A stretch of 64,000 bases of DNA from NCBI RefSeq assembly GCF_013283785.1, contig NZ_JABCPZ010000010.1:35128-99127 (forward strand). Reading direction: 5' to 3'. Both the position numbers and the translations under genes were made by a program. The notes under the pieces are model-generated. The model was not told where the DNA came from. It searched no databases and saw nothing but the letters and a program-made list of their open reading frames with translations. This DNA is from Nonomuraea antri (GTDB lineage Bacteria > Actinomycetota > Actinomycetes > Streptosporangiales > Streptosporangiaceae). This document shows positions 56,771-63,981 of this stretch, in pieces (the stretch's first letter is position 1; every line of letters begins with the position of its first letter).

Positions 56771-56790
56771 GCGACGCGCAGGCGTCGCGT
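56771..56790 (+). terminator. Hairpin after the repressor gene
   Basis: CGCGACGC-GCAG-GCGTCGCG, eight-base perfect stem, 18 bases after the stop. It also contains GCGTCGCGTC, similar to the nearby operators. Confidence 0.5.
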
Positions 56791-56867
56791 CAGCACGGGA
56801 CGCCGCAGAGTGAGTCGCATCTCGCTGGCGTCGCGACCTCCGCACGGTACTCAGAGGTGTCATCGCC

Positions 56868-57011
56868 ATGCGTCACGTCACCAAGGAGCCAGAGCAGCGG
56901 CCTGCCTACGAGCCCATCTACCGTTGCGGGCCGCTGATCGTCAGGTTGACCGACAACGCCCCTCCACTACGTACGACGCGACATCACATGCGATGGTTTA
57001 CACGATCCTGA
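56868..57011 (+). CDS. Tentative 47-residue protein
   Basis: ATG with AGAGGTG about 8 bases upstream. The first 33 residues (MRHVTKEPEQRPAYEPIYRC and on) have natural composition, the end less so. Could be a real small gene or a remnant. Confidence 0.3.
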   Translation: MRHVTKEPEQRPAYEPIYRCGPLIVRLTDNAPPLRTTRHHMRWFTRS

Positions 57012-57155
57012 ACCTTTTGCGGGTCGACCCGCTCGCGACCGTCAACAGGGTAAGCGCCCGATCAGGCCGCGAGCAGGTGCCAGTCGAGCCGTCTCGCCCA
57101 GGGCCGAGGCCTGCCGAGCCGTTGCGACTGGTCCGTCTTCCACCTCGACAACGTC

Positions 57156-57488
57156 TCAGCGGCGAATAGAGCGGATCTCGTCCTGAACAGCTTCAAACGA
57201 ACGTTTGTGTTTCTGGCCAAGGCGCGAGACATGCCGCCCCATGCGGACCCGCCGCCACCACCGGACGGTCTGGAACGTGACAGGTACAGGGACAACGGCA
57301 GTCCACACGGCCAGCAGCACGAACACGATCACGCTGAAGGCTTCGTTGGAAAGCAGGAGCAGGAGTGAGGTAAAGGTCGCTGCCCAGCTCACAGCCGACA
57401 TCGCGGTCAGCCCGAGCAGCCAAACACGAATGGCGCGGCAGATCATGGTTTGGTGGATGATCACGGGAATCCTCGATTGCTTGCTCAT
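57156..57488 (-). CDS. Two-helix membrane protein beside the repressor
   Basis: 110 residues, ATG start. Two hydrophobic segments (about 20-48 and 51-73) and a basic cytoplasmic tail (RWWRRVRMGRHVSRLGQKHKR). It is a stand-alone gene in the lysogeny region with less GC-rich codons than the late genes. This is the usual setting for superinfection-exclusion membrane proteins; the role here is inference. Confidence 0.65.
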   Translation of the reverse strand: MSKQSRIPVIIHQTMICRAIRVWLLGLTAMSAVSWAATFTSLLLLLSNEAFSVIVFVLLAVWTAVVPVPVTFQTVRWWRRVRMGRHVSRLGQKHKRSFEAVQDEIRSIRR

Positions 57489-57600
57489 GGAGCGTTGCGC
57501 TCCGGCACGTGGGCGAGGAGTTATCAGCCTCTATGCTTTCTTGATCACTAGTTGATGCGTGATGCCGAGCGGCCCGTCACGATGATGGAGGTCACCGGTG

Positions 57601-58377
57601 CTATCGACGGGTCAGGATGCCGACGCCGGCCACGTTCTCCACGGCGTGGTCGGGGAACAGGTCGTTCTCGACCGGCCGCCACTCCGCGACCGGGACCAGG
57701 CCCGGGTCTAGAACGCTCCACCCGTCGAAGAGAGCCGTGATCTCTTCGAGAGAGCGGATCCTGACCGGGTCCGAGGTCTGCTGGTACAGGGCTTGAGCCG
57801 CCTTGACGTCCTTAGGCGGCACGAACGCGTTGCAGGCGTGGGAGAGGGCGAGGTAGCTGCCAGGCGCCAGGGCATCGCGCAACTGGGCCAAGTAGGCGCC
57901 GGCCTCGTCTTCGGGGACGAAGTGCATCACGGCGACGGCGATCAACCCGACCGGTCGGGACAGGTCGAGGAACCCCGCCGCATGGAGAAGGATCTCGGCA
58001 GGATCTCGGACATCTCCCAGCAAACTGGATATACCCGGCTGGCGCGTCAGCGCCTTGCAATATGACACCACCGTCGGGTCGGCGTCCACGTAGACCACGC
58101 GAGCGTCGGCGTGAACCGTGCGCGCCACGTCGTGCACGTTCGGAGCGAGGGGCAGCCCGGCGCCGATGTCGAGGAACTGGTCGATTCCTGCGTCGGCAAG
58201 CGCCTTGACCGCGCGGAGCATGAAGCCGCGGTTGGCTCGTGCTGCGGCTTTCACCGTGGGACGGTGCGCCAAGAACGTATCGCCGGCTTCTCGATCGATG
58301 AGGTAGTGGTCCGTGCCGCCCAGGAAGTAGTTGTAGATGCGAGCGGAGCTGGGCGCGTCAGGGGGTGACTGAGTCAC
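57601..58377 (-). CDS. Actinomycete-type SAM-dependent methyltransferase (Methyltransf_19/DUF574-like)
   Basis: 258 residues, GTG start. SARIYNYFLGGTDHYLIDREAG at the N-terminus is characteristic of this family; QFLDIGAGLP is the SAM-binding motif and VVYVDADP motif II. In actinomycetes such genes often accompany XRE-DUF5753 regulators, exactly as found here. Substrate unknown. A host-derived cargo gene is likely. Confidence 0.85.
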   Translation of the reverse strand: MTQSPPDAPSSARIYNYFLGGTDHYLIDREAGDTFLAHRPTVKAAARANRGFMLRAVKALADAGIDQFLDIGAGLPLAPNVHDVARTVHADARVVYVDADPTVVSYCKALTRQPGISSLLGDVRDPAEILLHAAGFLDLSRPVGLIAVAVMHFVPEDEAGAYLAQLRDALAPGSYLALSHACNAFVPPKDVKAAQALYQQTSDPVRIRSLEEITALFDGWSVLDPGLVPVAEWRPVENDLFPDHAVENVAGVGILTRR

Positions 58378-58421
58378 GGGGGATCCTTCCAGGGGGGTAG
58401 GGGTGAGGCTGTGCGGTAGCT

Positions 58422-59303
58422 CTAGAACGCAGACAGGCGTTCTCGGATCTGCAAGAGAACCTCGGCGGTGTCGTCTGCGGGACAGGCCACGCAGACCACC
58501 TGCTCGAACAGTCGGCCGTGCGTCTCGCTGTCCGGTAACTCAACGATCTCATCGCCGACTGGTCCGTGAATGGCGAGGATTTGGGGTTGCCCGGCACTCC
58601 TGTAGATGGTGAACGGCCGGGTCATGGGCACGAAGCTGCTGCCCATCGGGTTGATCTGGATCGTGACGCTTCTGGTCTCGGTGGCGCGGATCAGGGCGTC
58701 GAGTTGCGACAGGTGCGTTTCCAGGTCGCCTCCGAGCACCCGCCAAAGAGCTGGTTCCTCGATGGCCGCCCACAAGACGGGGGTTCCGTCGTCCTTGGAG
58801 AACAGCGCCTCCTGACGCAACGCCAGGTTCGCGACATGAGCGTCGGTCGACGCAGTCGGCGGCGGCGGGTAGTGGGTGGCTTGGTGAGCTGCCCGCGCGT
58901 ACTCCTGGCTACGCAACAGCTCCGGAACCAAGGCCGGCTGATAGCAGCGGATCAGGTCGGCAGTCTGCTCGTAAGTCCATAGGGTGGTGTCTCGCAACGG
59001 GACGGCCGAGACGTCCCACCAGGCGGGTTCCCTCCTTCCCAGCGCCAGCGACACGAGCACCTTCTGCTGAAGCGGGTCGGTCACACCGTAGAGCGCCAGC
59101 AAATCGAGCAAGTCCTGCCGCCTGATGGGCACGTGCCCGTTCTCCAACCGGCTGATCTTTGACTCTGAGACGCCAAGGGCCTCGGCGGCGGTCAGCATCG
59201 TGAGCTTCCGCTCCCGACGTAGCTGACGGAGTCTCGCGCCCACCAACGCGCGCCCCGAACGCTCTTGGTCCTTGCTCACGGCGTTCTGGTATCCCCCGAC
59301 CAT
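58422..59303 (-). CDS. XRE regulator with a DUF5753-type C-terminal domain
   Basis: 293 residues from an ATG at 59303; longer readings would translate the operator repeats, and a later GTG is also possible. HTH at about 21-70 (LRQLRRERKLTMLTAAEALGVSESKISRLENG). The C-terminal sensor-like domain contains LIRCYQPALVPELLRSQEYARA, EPALWRVLGG, SVTIQINPMG and FEQVVCVA, typical of the WhiJ-like regulators of streptomycetes. It is adjacent to its usual methyltransferase partner. Near-perfect inverted repeats in its leader suggest autoregulation. Confidence 0.85.
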   Translation of the reverse strand: MVGGYQNAVSKDQERSGRALVGARLRQLRRERKLTMLTAAEALGVSESKISRLENGHVPIRRQDLLDLLALYGVTDPLQQKVLVSLALGRREPAWWDVSAVPLRDTTLWTYEQTADLIRCYQPALVPELLRSQEYARAAHQATHYPPPPTASTDAHVANLALRQEALFSKDDGTPVLWAAIEEPALWRVLGGDLETHLSQLDALIRATETRSVTIQINPMGSSFVPMTRPFTIYRSAGQPQILAIHGPVGDEIVELPDSETHGRLFEQVVCVACPADDTAEVLLQIRERLSAF

Positions 59304-59636
59304 CTGAGACAGGAAGCTGCCCACGGCTCGATCAACTTGCACGCGACATGATCGCATGCAAGTTGCCACGGATTGATCAACTTGCACGCGACAAGATCGA
59401 GTGCATGCATGGAGTGGAGAGATTACGCGCAAAGATCCGTATTCGTCTAGTTTTCTGGCTCGCGATGCGCGAGGATCGCAGCTCGGAAAACTTGCACGAA
59501 GCGGGAGACATCCGGCCGAGGGGGCCCGCGAAGCAAGATGTCAGGGTGAGCCGCAGCAGTTGACTGCAGGCGGGTGCGCGACTGTCGGAGCGAGAGAGTA
59601 CGTTTACCGACACGTTCGTCCAGAAAGGGCAGAAGC
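59304..59636. promoter_or_regulatory. Divergent regulatory region with AACTTGCACGCGA operators
   Basis: 333 bases without a gene. An inverted repeat at 59334-59364 has 13-base arms (AACTTGCACGCGA against TCGCATGCAAGTT, one mismatch). A direct second copy of the left arm lies at 59379-59391. Both precede the XRE gene and could also affect the divergent gene at 59637. Confidence 0.6.
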
Positions 59637-59876
59637 ATGAGACTAGCGATGGCGGCCCTCGCAGCGGCCTTCATCGTCGGCACCGCGGCGTTCACCGCAG
59701 CCGTCGTCCATATAGTCCGCATCGACGAAGCCAGTGCCTCAGGCGTCGCCATCATGGCGGGAGCCTGCGTTGTCGTAGGCGCGACGGTGATGCTGGCCGT
59801 CCGCCGCCGGCCGCATATCGCCGCCCATGCGGACATGTACGAGTCCGCATTGGCGCAGGTCAGCGCTGATCGCTGA
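59637..59876 (+). CDS. Small membrane protein divergent from the XRE regulator
   Basis: 79 residues, ATG with AGAAAGGG upstream. Two membrane segments (LAMAALAAAFIVGTAAFTAAVV and SGVAIMAGACVVVGATVMLAV) separated by a short polar loop, then a cytoplasmic tail. It has its own terminator, so it is probably transcribed as a single gene in the lysogen. Function unknown. Confidence 0.62.
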   Translation: MRLAMAALAAAFIVGTAAFTAAVVHIVRIDEASASGVAIMAGACVVVGATVMLAVRRRPHIAAHADMYESALAQVSADR

Positions 59877-59886
59877 TGGCAAAAGA

Positions 59887-59926
59887 CACGCGATGCAGCC
59901 CCGCTTGCTGCGGGCTACATCGCGTG
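59887..59926. terminator. Hairpin between converging genes
   Basis: CACGCGATG and the AGCCC block pair with GGGCT and CATCGCGTG, with a small bulge. AAAA flanks it on the left, giving a U run for the - strand gene at 59943. Confidence 0.65.
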
Positions 59927-59942
59927 ACTGCGGACACTCGGG

Positions 59943-60428
59943 TTAACGCGGTTCCGGCCACTTGTCGCGGCTCGCGACGAACGTGCCGATCGCGGGCACG
60001 GTGTACGCCCAGCCCTGCTCACGCAGCAGATTGACAGCCGCTCGGACCGTCTTCTTGGCCGCGCCGAACTCCTCGATCATCACCGACTCGGACGGCAGCA
60101 CCTCGTCCGGCTTGTAGGTGCCCTTCCTGATGCCCTCGATGATGGCGTCTGCGATTCGCTCGAACGCCAGCGGCTCGCGGATCTTGGGAGCGTCGGGCGG
60201 GCCGACGTAGGACCCTTCGGCGCGGATGGTGTAGATGAGCCCCGCTTCACGCAGGTCAGCCAGGGCTCTGCGGACGGTCTGCCGCGACGCGTTGTGGGCC
60301 TCGCACATTTCGGCTTCTGTGGGCAGCGACTGGCCGGGCTTGAGCCGGCCGGCGTCGATGTCGGCCTTCACGGCGTTGAAGACCAGTTGGTAGACCGGCA
60401 CGGGCCCGCGGGGGCGTCGCTTGTTCAT
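59943..60428 (-). CDS. Regulator with two GntR-type winged helices
   Basis: 161 residues from an ATG at 60428 (an in-frame ATG at 60443 is possible). Two winged-helix units in tandem: residues about 14-68 (QSLPTEAEMCEAHNASRQTVRRALADLREAGLIY) and about 80-150 (EVLPSESVMIEEFGAAKKTVRAAVNLLREQGWAY). There is no C-terminal effector domain. TATGCT six bases before the 60428 ATG, without a ribosome site, suggests a leaderless mRNA. Likely controls the neighbouring early genes or plasmid-like maintenance. Confidence 0.78.
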   Translation of the reverse strand: MNKRRPRGPVPVYQLVFNAVKADIDAGRLKPGQSLPTEAEMCEAHNASRQTVRRALADLREAGLIYTIRAEGSYVGPPDAPKIREPLAFERIADAIIEGIRKGTYKPDEVLPSESVMIEEFGAAKKTVRAAVNLLREQGWAYTVPAIGTFVASRDKWPEPR

Positions 60429-60513
60429 GGCCAAAGCATACATCTTGGATACCTACACGCACATTTAAGGAGTCAGTTGGTGGGGGTAGGAGAGCGGTGA
60501 TCCCCAGAAGCCA

Positions 60514-60546
60514 AGAAGCCCCGACGCCAGCGGCATCGGGGCTTCT
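60514..60546. terminator. Strong hairpin between the GntR-like gene and the next operon
   Basis: AGAAGCCCCGACGCC and AGAAGCCCCGATGCC-complement arms around AGC. Perfect apart from one wobble position. It ends the - strand operon to its right. Confidence 0.7.
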
Positions 60547-60596
60547 GCGCGGGTTTGCAGACACACACGCACAGCTAGCTTACGCCGCGCGTCCTG

Positions 60597-61097
60597 TCAG
60601 CGTCGTCGGGTGGGAGAGCGGCGCCGCGGCATGACGACCTCGCCGACCACGGTGAAGTTGGCCCAGAGGCCGCCGTCCTCGTCATCCACCAGCACGAGGG
60701 TGTATCGCAGGCCGTCGAACGGGCACACCAGATCGGTCTCTAGTCCGTCCCTGGCCTCCACCGTGATCCGCCGTTCGCAGCACGGCACGTCGGTCCTGAC
60801 CTCCTCCCCCGCCTCCTCGGTGTACCGCTGCACCAGCCTGCCGGGAATGAGCTGGGCGAGCGTCACGGGGTTGCCCGGCCAGATCGGCGGGATCTGGGCG
60901 GGCTCCGGCTGCGGGGTCCGTGTCGGCTTCTCCGCTACCTGCAATCCGACGTCGTTCACCGCCTCCAGCATCCGTTCGGCCAGCGCCAGCCGGTCGTGCT
61001 CGCTCGCGATCGTGGACAGGCCTGCTCGGGCCATCACGTACGCCGCCTGAAGTCTCGGGCTCAGCATATGCAGCGGCATGCTGCGGCCGTCGCCCAT
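60597..61097 (-). CDS. Unidentified protein, last gene of its operon
   Basis: 166 residues, ATG in a TGATG overlap. Helical first half (LQAAYVMARAGLSTIASEHDRLALAERML). The second half is beta-rich with VPCCERRITV and LVCPFDGLRYTLVLVDDEDG. The Cys residues may bind zinc. No family recognised. Confidence 0.65.
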   Translation of the reverse strand: MGDGRSMPLHMLSPRLQAAYVMARAGLSTIASEHDRLALAERMLEAVNDVGLQVAEKPTRTPQPEPAQIPPIWPGNPVTLAQLIPGRLVQRYTEEAGEEVRTDVPCCERRITVEARDGLETDLVCPFDGLRYTLVLVDDEDGGLWANFTVVGEVVMPRRRSPTRRR

Positions 61098-61303
61098 CAC
61101 ACGGTCCCGTACTTGTCGTCGATCCGGTCCCACGCGGCCGCGCCGACTTCGACCAAGTCCTCGGCGTTCTCGATGAAGTCGAGCGCCCAGTGCATCGGGT
61201 TCGCCTCCTGCCAGCTCTCGCTCCTGCAGGCGGCCGCGGCCAGCTTGACGAGGTCTCGGACCTGGTCGTCGGTGAGGCCCAGGTGGCTGAGGTCTACGGC
61301 CAT
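61097..61303 (-). CDS. Small helical protein
   Basis: 68 residues, ATG in a TAATG overlap. LSHLGLTDDQVRDLVKLAAAACR, then WALDFIENAEDLVEVGAAAWDRIDD. Unidentified; coupled to both neighbours. Confidence 0.6.
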   Translation of the reverse strand: MAVDLSHLGLTDDQVRDLVKLAAAACRSESWQEANPMHWALDFIENAEDLVEVGAAAWDRIDDKYGTV

Positions 61304-61515
61304 TACTTGTCCCCGTCCTGCGTGCGCTCGGGCGCGGGCTGGTCGGCTGCCAGGTCGGTGACCCAGTTGCCCATGATCAGGACCGCGAGGAGGCCGAGGC
61401 CGAGGATCCACGTGATCAGGCCGCTGTCCCGCATCAGGTAGGCGAAGGTCAGCCACATCGCCAGGATGAGCAGCAGCGTGACCAGGCAGACGACGACGCG
61501 GATGGTGGGCTTCAT
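61303..61515 (-). CDS. Small two-helix membrane protein
   Basis: 70 residues, ATG with AAAGGA upstream. Segments VVVCLVTLLLILAMWLTFAY and LITWILGLGLLAVLIMG. A charged C-terminus. It could be holin-like, but its early position argues against lysis. Confidence 0.62.
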   Translation of the reverse strand: MKPTIRVVVCLVTLLLILAMWLTFAYLMRDSGLITWILGLGLLAVLIMGNWVTDLAADQPAPERTQDGDK

Positions 61516-61564
61516 GAGGGGTTCCTTTCGGTGGAGGGAAGGCTGGGGAGGCCGACGCGCTGTC

Positions 61565-61900
61565 TCACGCTCGCCTCCGCGTACTGGTGTGGGCCAGGCA
61601 TGAGCCCTTCGAGCAGGTGGGCAGCGGCTCCCGCCCAGCGAGCCTGCGGAGAGCGGGCTGGAACGGCTTGAGATACCAGATGTTCGCCTCCAGCAGCACC
61701 ATCACCGGCCCGCCAGCGGCACCCAGGAACTCGAACGTCATGCCCTCGTGCATGACGTTTCTGCGCTCATCCCTGCAGCCCTGGCACAACTCGATGGGGT
61801 CGCAGGTGGTGATGAGGGACAACCGCTTGAGAATGCGTGGCGCGTGGTAGGCGACGCCGACTGCCCAGATCAGAAGTAGGACGTCCGGCCCGGTGATCAC
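61565..61900 (-). CDS. Unidentified protein with Cys motifs
   Basis: 111 residues, GTG in a GTGA overlap with the 50-residue gene upstream. Hydrophobic start (LLLIWAVGVAYHAPRIL), then CDPIELCQGCRDE and PTCSKGSCLAH. May be a membrane-associated zinc protein. Confidence 0.6.
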   Translation of the reverse strand: MITGPDVLLLIWAVGVAYHAPRILKRLSLITTCDPIELCQGCRDERRNVMHEGMTFEFLGAAGGPVMVLLEANIWYLKPFQPALRRLAGREPLPTCSKGSCLAHTSTRRRA

Positions 61901-62049
61901 GACGTGCTGTCCCTTTCGGGCCGGTAGGCGATCTCGTCGCGGACTGGGTCCTTCCAGGCGTCCACGTCGAGCGCGTCGAGCGCTGCGTGCGCCTGCTTCA
62001 TGGCCTCGGTCCAGTGGGCGACCCGCTCGCGCTGCGACTGGCGGGCCAT
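61897..62049 (-). CDS. Short helical protein, 50 residues
   Basis: ATG in a TGATG overlap with the exonuclease stop, and its own stop in a GTGA overlap with the next start. Helical and charged (AHWTEAMKQAHAALDALDVD). The double coupling shows it is a real gene. Confidence 0.6.
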   Translation of the reverse strand: MARQSQRERVAHWTEAMKQAHAALDALDVDAWKDPVRDEIAYRPERDSTS

Positions 62050-62759
62050 CACCGGCCGCTGCGGACGGCGTCGTACACGTCGCGGTCGAGTCGGGCGTCG
62101 CCGAGCGCGGTGTGCCTGGTGCCCGGCTCCTGCGTGATGCCGACGATCTCCCAGGCCGGGCTGTCCATGTAGCCGTCCAGCCAGTCCTGAACGTACGGGA
62201 CGGCTTCGGGCTCGAACGCGTCCTCCACCTTGCCGTCGAAGGCGGACAGCCGACCGTCAACGTAGCCGATCAGCAAGGCGCGGATGTCAATCATGCGGTG
62301 GTGGGCAGTGAGAAGCTGCCCGTTGGCCCGGAGGAACTTGTCCAGGAACTTCCGGTCGAACGACGGGTTGTTCGCGACGATCGTGGCGCCGTCCAGCATG
62401 GGCGCGAGCGTGCGGGCGATGCCAGCGGCGGTCGCGTTCTTGTAGTGGTCACCCTCGGCCGGAGGCCCGCCCGTGAAGCTCTTGACCCAGTTGCCGCCTT
62501 CGGGGACCTGGATGTCCGGCGAGAGCCGGCGGGCTCCACCGATCTCCTTGTGCTGGACACGGCACCGGTCGTAGTACCGGCCGGTCTTGAGCGCGGTGGG
62601 GTCGGCGTGCGTGAGGTCCGGCCGGACCTGCCACCAGTATTCGACGTCGGTCCTGACCGGCTCGCGCAGGTCACGCATGATGAGGCCGATCTCCCACAGG
62701 TCGCCGGTGCGGTCGTCGAGGGAGGTCGTTTCGAGGTCCAGAATGGCGAGCTTCTTCAT
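62049..62759 (-). CDS. DnaQ-like 3'-5' exonuclease (DEDDh), second copy
   Basis: 236 residues, ATG start. LDLETT (ExoI), NNPSFDRKFLDKF (ExoII) and RHTALGDARLDRDV (ExoIII) give the complete DEDDh set. It is not closely similar to the exonuclease at 3074-3721. Early position suggests proofreading, host DNA breakdown or recombination. Confidence 0.85.
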   Translation of the reverse strand: MKKLAILDLETTSLDDRTGDLWEIGLIMRDLREPVRTDVEYWWQVRPDLTHADPTALKTGRYYDRCRVQHKEIGGARRLSPDIQVPEGGNWVKSFTGGPPAEGDHYKNATAAGIARTLAPMLDGATIVANNPSFDRKFLDKFLRANGQLLTAHHRMIDIRALLIGYVDGRLSAFDGKVEDAFEPEAVPYVQDWLDGYMDSPAWEIVGITQEPGTRHTALGDARLDRDVYDAVRSGR

Positions 62760-62813
62760 CGGTTCCTTCTGTTCGTCTCAGGGGGCGCCTCCTCGCCCGA
62801 GGTGGGCGAGGAG

Positions 62814-62837
62814 GCAGATTGCGTTTCCGCTTTTAGC
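62814..62837 (-). repeat. Dispersed palindromic element, copy 10
   Basis: On the - strand: GCTAAAAGCGG, spacer AA, ACGCAATCTGC. It supplies the TAA stop of the gene at 62833. Confidence 0.7.
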
Positions 62838-63216
62838 GGTAGTGACCAGGTCCTTTGTCGCCTCCGTACATGCGGACGCGATGCTCCTCGTCGGGCGTGA
62901 GGAGGACCGCGGGCAGGGTTTCGACGCCGGCCTTCCGGGCTTTCCAGATGCGGTGCCAGCCGTCGATCACCAGGGTCCCGAGTTCGGGCACGGGCGCGAC
63001 GATCAGGGGCTTGCTGAGATCCACGGTGGCGGCGTGGTCCTCCTTGACGTAGACCAGCCACAGCATGGGGGCGACGTCCGCGACGCGCACGACGTCGGGT
63101 TCACGGCCTTCGACGATGCGCTCGGCTGCGGAGATGTTCCAGCCGAAGAAGCCGAAGCGGAACACCTCGCGCATGCGCGGCCTGCCCTGCTCGGCCGGCT
63201 GGGCGGTCACCTCCAT
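62833..63216 (-). CDS. ParB-N-like small protein
   Basis: 127 residues, ATG start. PLIVAPVPELGTLVIDGWHRIWKARKAGVETLPAVLL matches the ParB/sulfiredoxin core, where GWHR replaces the usual GHHR/GERR. Alone, without a ParA. It is related in type to the protein at 32080. Could be a nucleotide-binding or nuclease domain. Confidence 0.68.
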   Translation of the reverse strand: MEVTAQPAEQGRPRMREVFRFGFFGWNISAAERIVEGREPDVVRVADVAPMLWLVYVKEDHAATVDLSKPLIVAPVPELGTLVIDGWHRIWKARKAGVETLPAVLLTPDEEHRVRMYGGDKGPGHYR

Positions 63217-63413
63217 TTCTCCTCGTCGACGGCGTCGGTGAGGCTGGCGATGAGGGCTAGGGCCTCTCCGAGGGTGATCTCCTTGAGGCTGGCTTCGACG
63301 GTGCGACTGCCGGGCAGGGCGGCGATTTCGATGGCGTTGCTGCCGTCGACGCGGAGGACGGCGACGGGCGAGCCTGCGCAGGTGTACTCGTGCGGGTCGG
63401 GTTCGGCGGCCAC
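63207..63413 (-). CDS. Small unidentified protein, first gene of its operon
   Basis: 68 residues from a GTG with AGGAAG upstream. SPVAVLRVDGSNAIEIAAL and a C-terminal helix (TLGEALALIASLTDAVDEE). Its last bases overlap the ParB-like start. Confidence 0.6.
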   Translation of the reverse strand: MAAEPDPHEYTCAGSPVAVLRVDGSNAIEIAALPGSRTVEASLKEITLGEALALIASLTDAVDEEKWR

Positions 63414-63652
63414 GGCTTCCTTCCTGGGGCTGTGTGGTGTTGGTGCTGGTAGCGATGTGCCACCAGGTGGCGAAGGGAAGTTGATCTTGATGTTCGCGAT
63501 CAACCCCAGAATAACATAGAGGGAACCGTTACATACAAACAGGGAACCAGTGGTTTGGTTCGCAGAACGAACGTCCCGCACGCGTCTGAGACGACAACAC
63601 GAACCAAGACCCGTACGGTAGGAACCAACGCCACACCGCCACAGGAAGCCAC
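63414..63652. promoter_or_regulatory. Divergent promoter region near the right edge
   Basis: 239 bases, AT-richer than the rest, between a - strand operon and the + strand gene at 63653. Several GGAACC/GGTTC elements (about 63511, 63541, 63555 and 63621) could be binding sites. No promoter boxes assigned. Confidence 0.5.
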
Positions 63653-63981
63653 ATGCCGCGCAAGCCAGAACCGCCGCAGCGCCCCACACTGTTCGACGAC
63701 CCCACCTCCGAGCAGCAGCAAAAAGCGGGACCGCAATCCACCCGCCGAACCGGACCCCGCAGGATCCGGGCGCCCAAGTGGACCGACCTCGTGCCCACCA
63801 GCGTCTACCTGTACGCCGACATCGACAGACGCCTCACCCAGGCGCTCACCGACGCCGGCATGGGCCCGCAAGAAGCCTTCGAGATCGCTATTAACCGCTA
63901 CTGCGACGCTTTGCAGCCGCCGATCCAGACCGAGTTCCCCGAACCGCTCACCAAGGCCGACCTCGCGCTGCCCCGCGACCC
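63653..63981 (+). CDS. Partial protein cut by the right edge
   Basis: About 109 genuine residues from an ATG with AGGAAG upstream. Basic Pro/Arg-rich start, then VPTSVYLYADIDRRLTQALTDAG and AFEIAINRYCDAL, which might be a ribbon-helix-helix-like or other small DNA-binding domain. Copy 11 of the palindrome lies in frame. If the genome is circular, this gene would lead into the + strand operon at the left edge. Confidence 0.6.
63718..63741 (+). repeat. Dispersed palindromic element, copy 11
   Basis: GCAAAAAGCGG, spacer GA, CCGCAATCCAC on the + strand. Orientation follows the + strand gene it lies in, opposite to the other copies in absolute terms. Confidence 0.65.

Larger units (their letters stand above)
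56753..57155. other. Gap after the repressor candidate
   Basis: Holds the hairpin at 56771-56790 and a tentative short ORF at 56868-57011. Nothing else was recognised. Confidence 0.4.
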
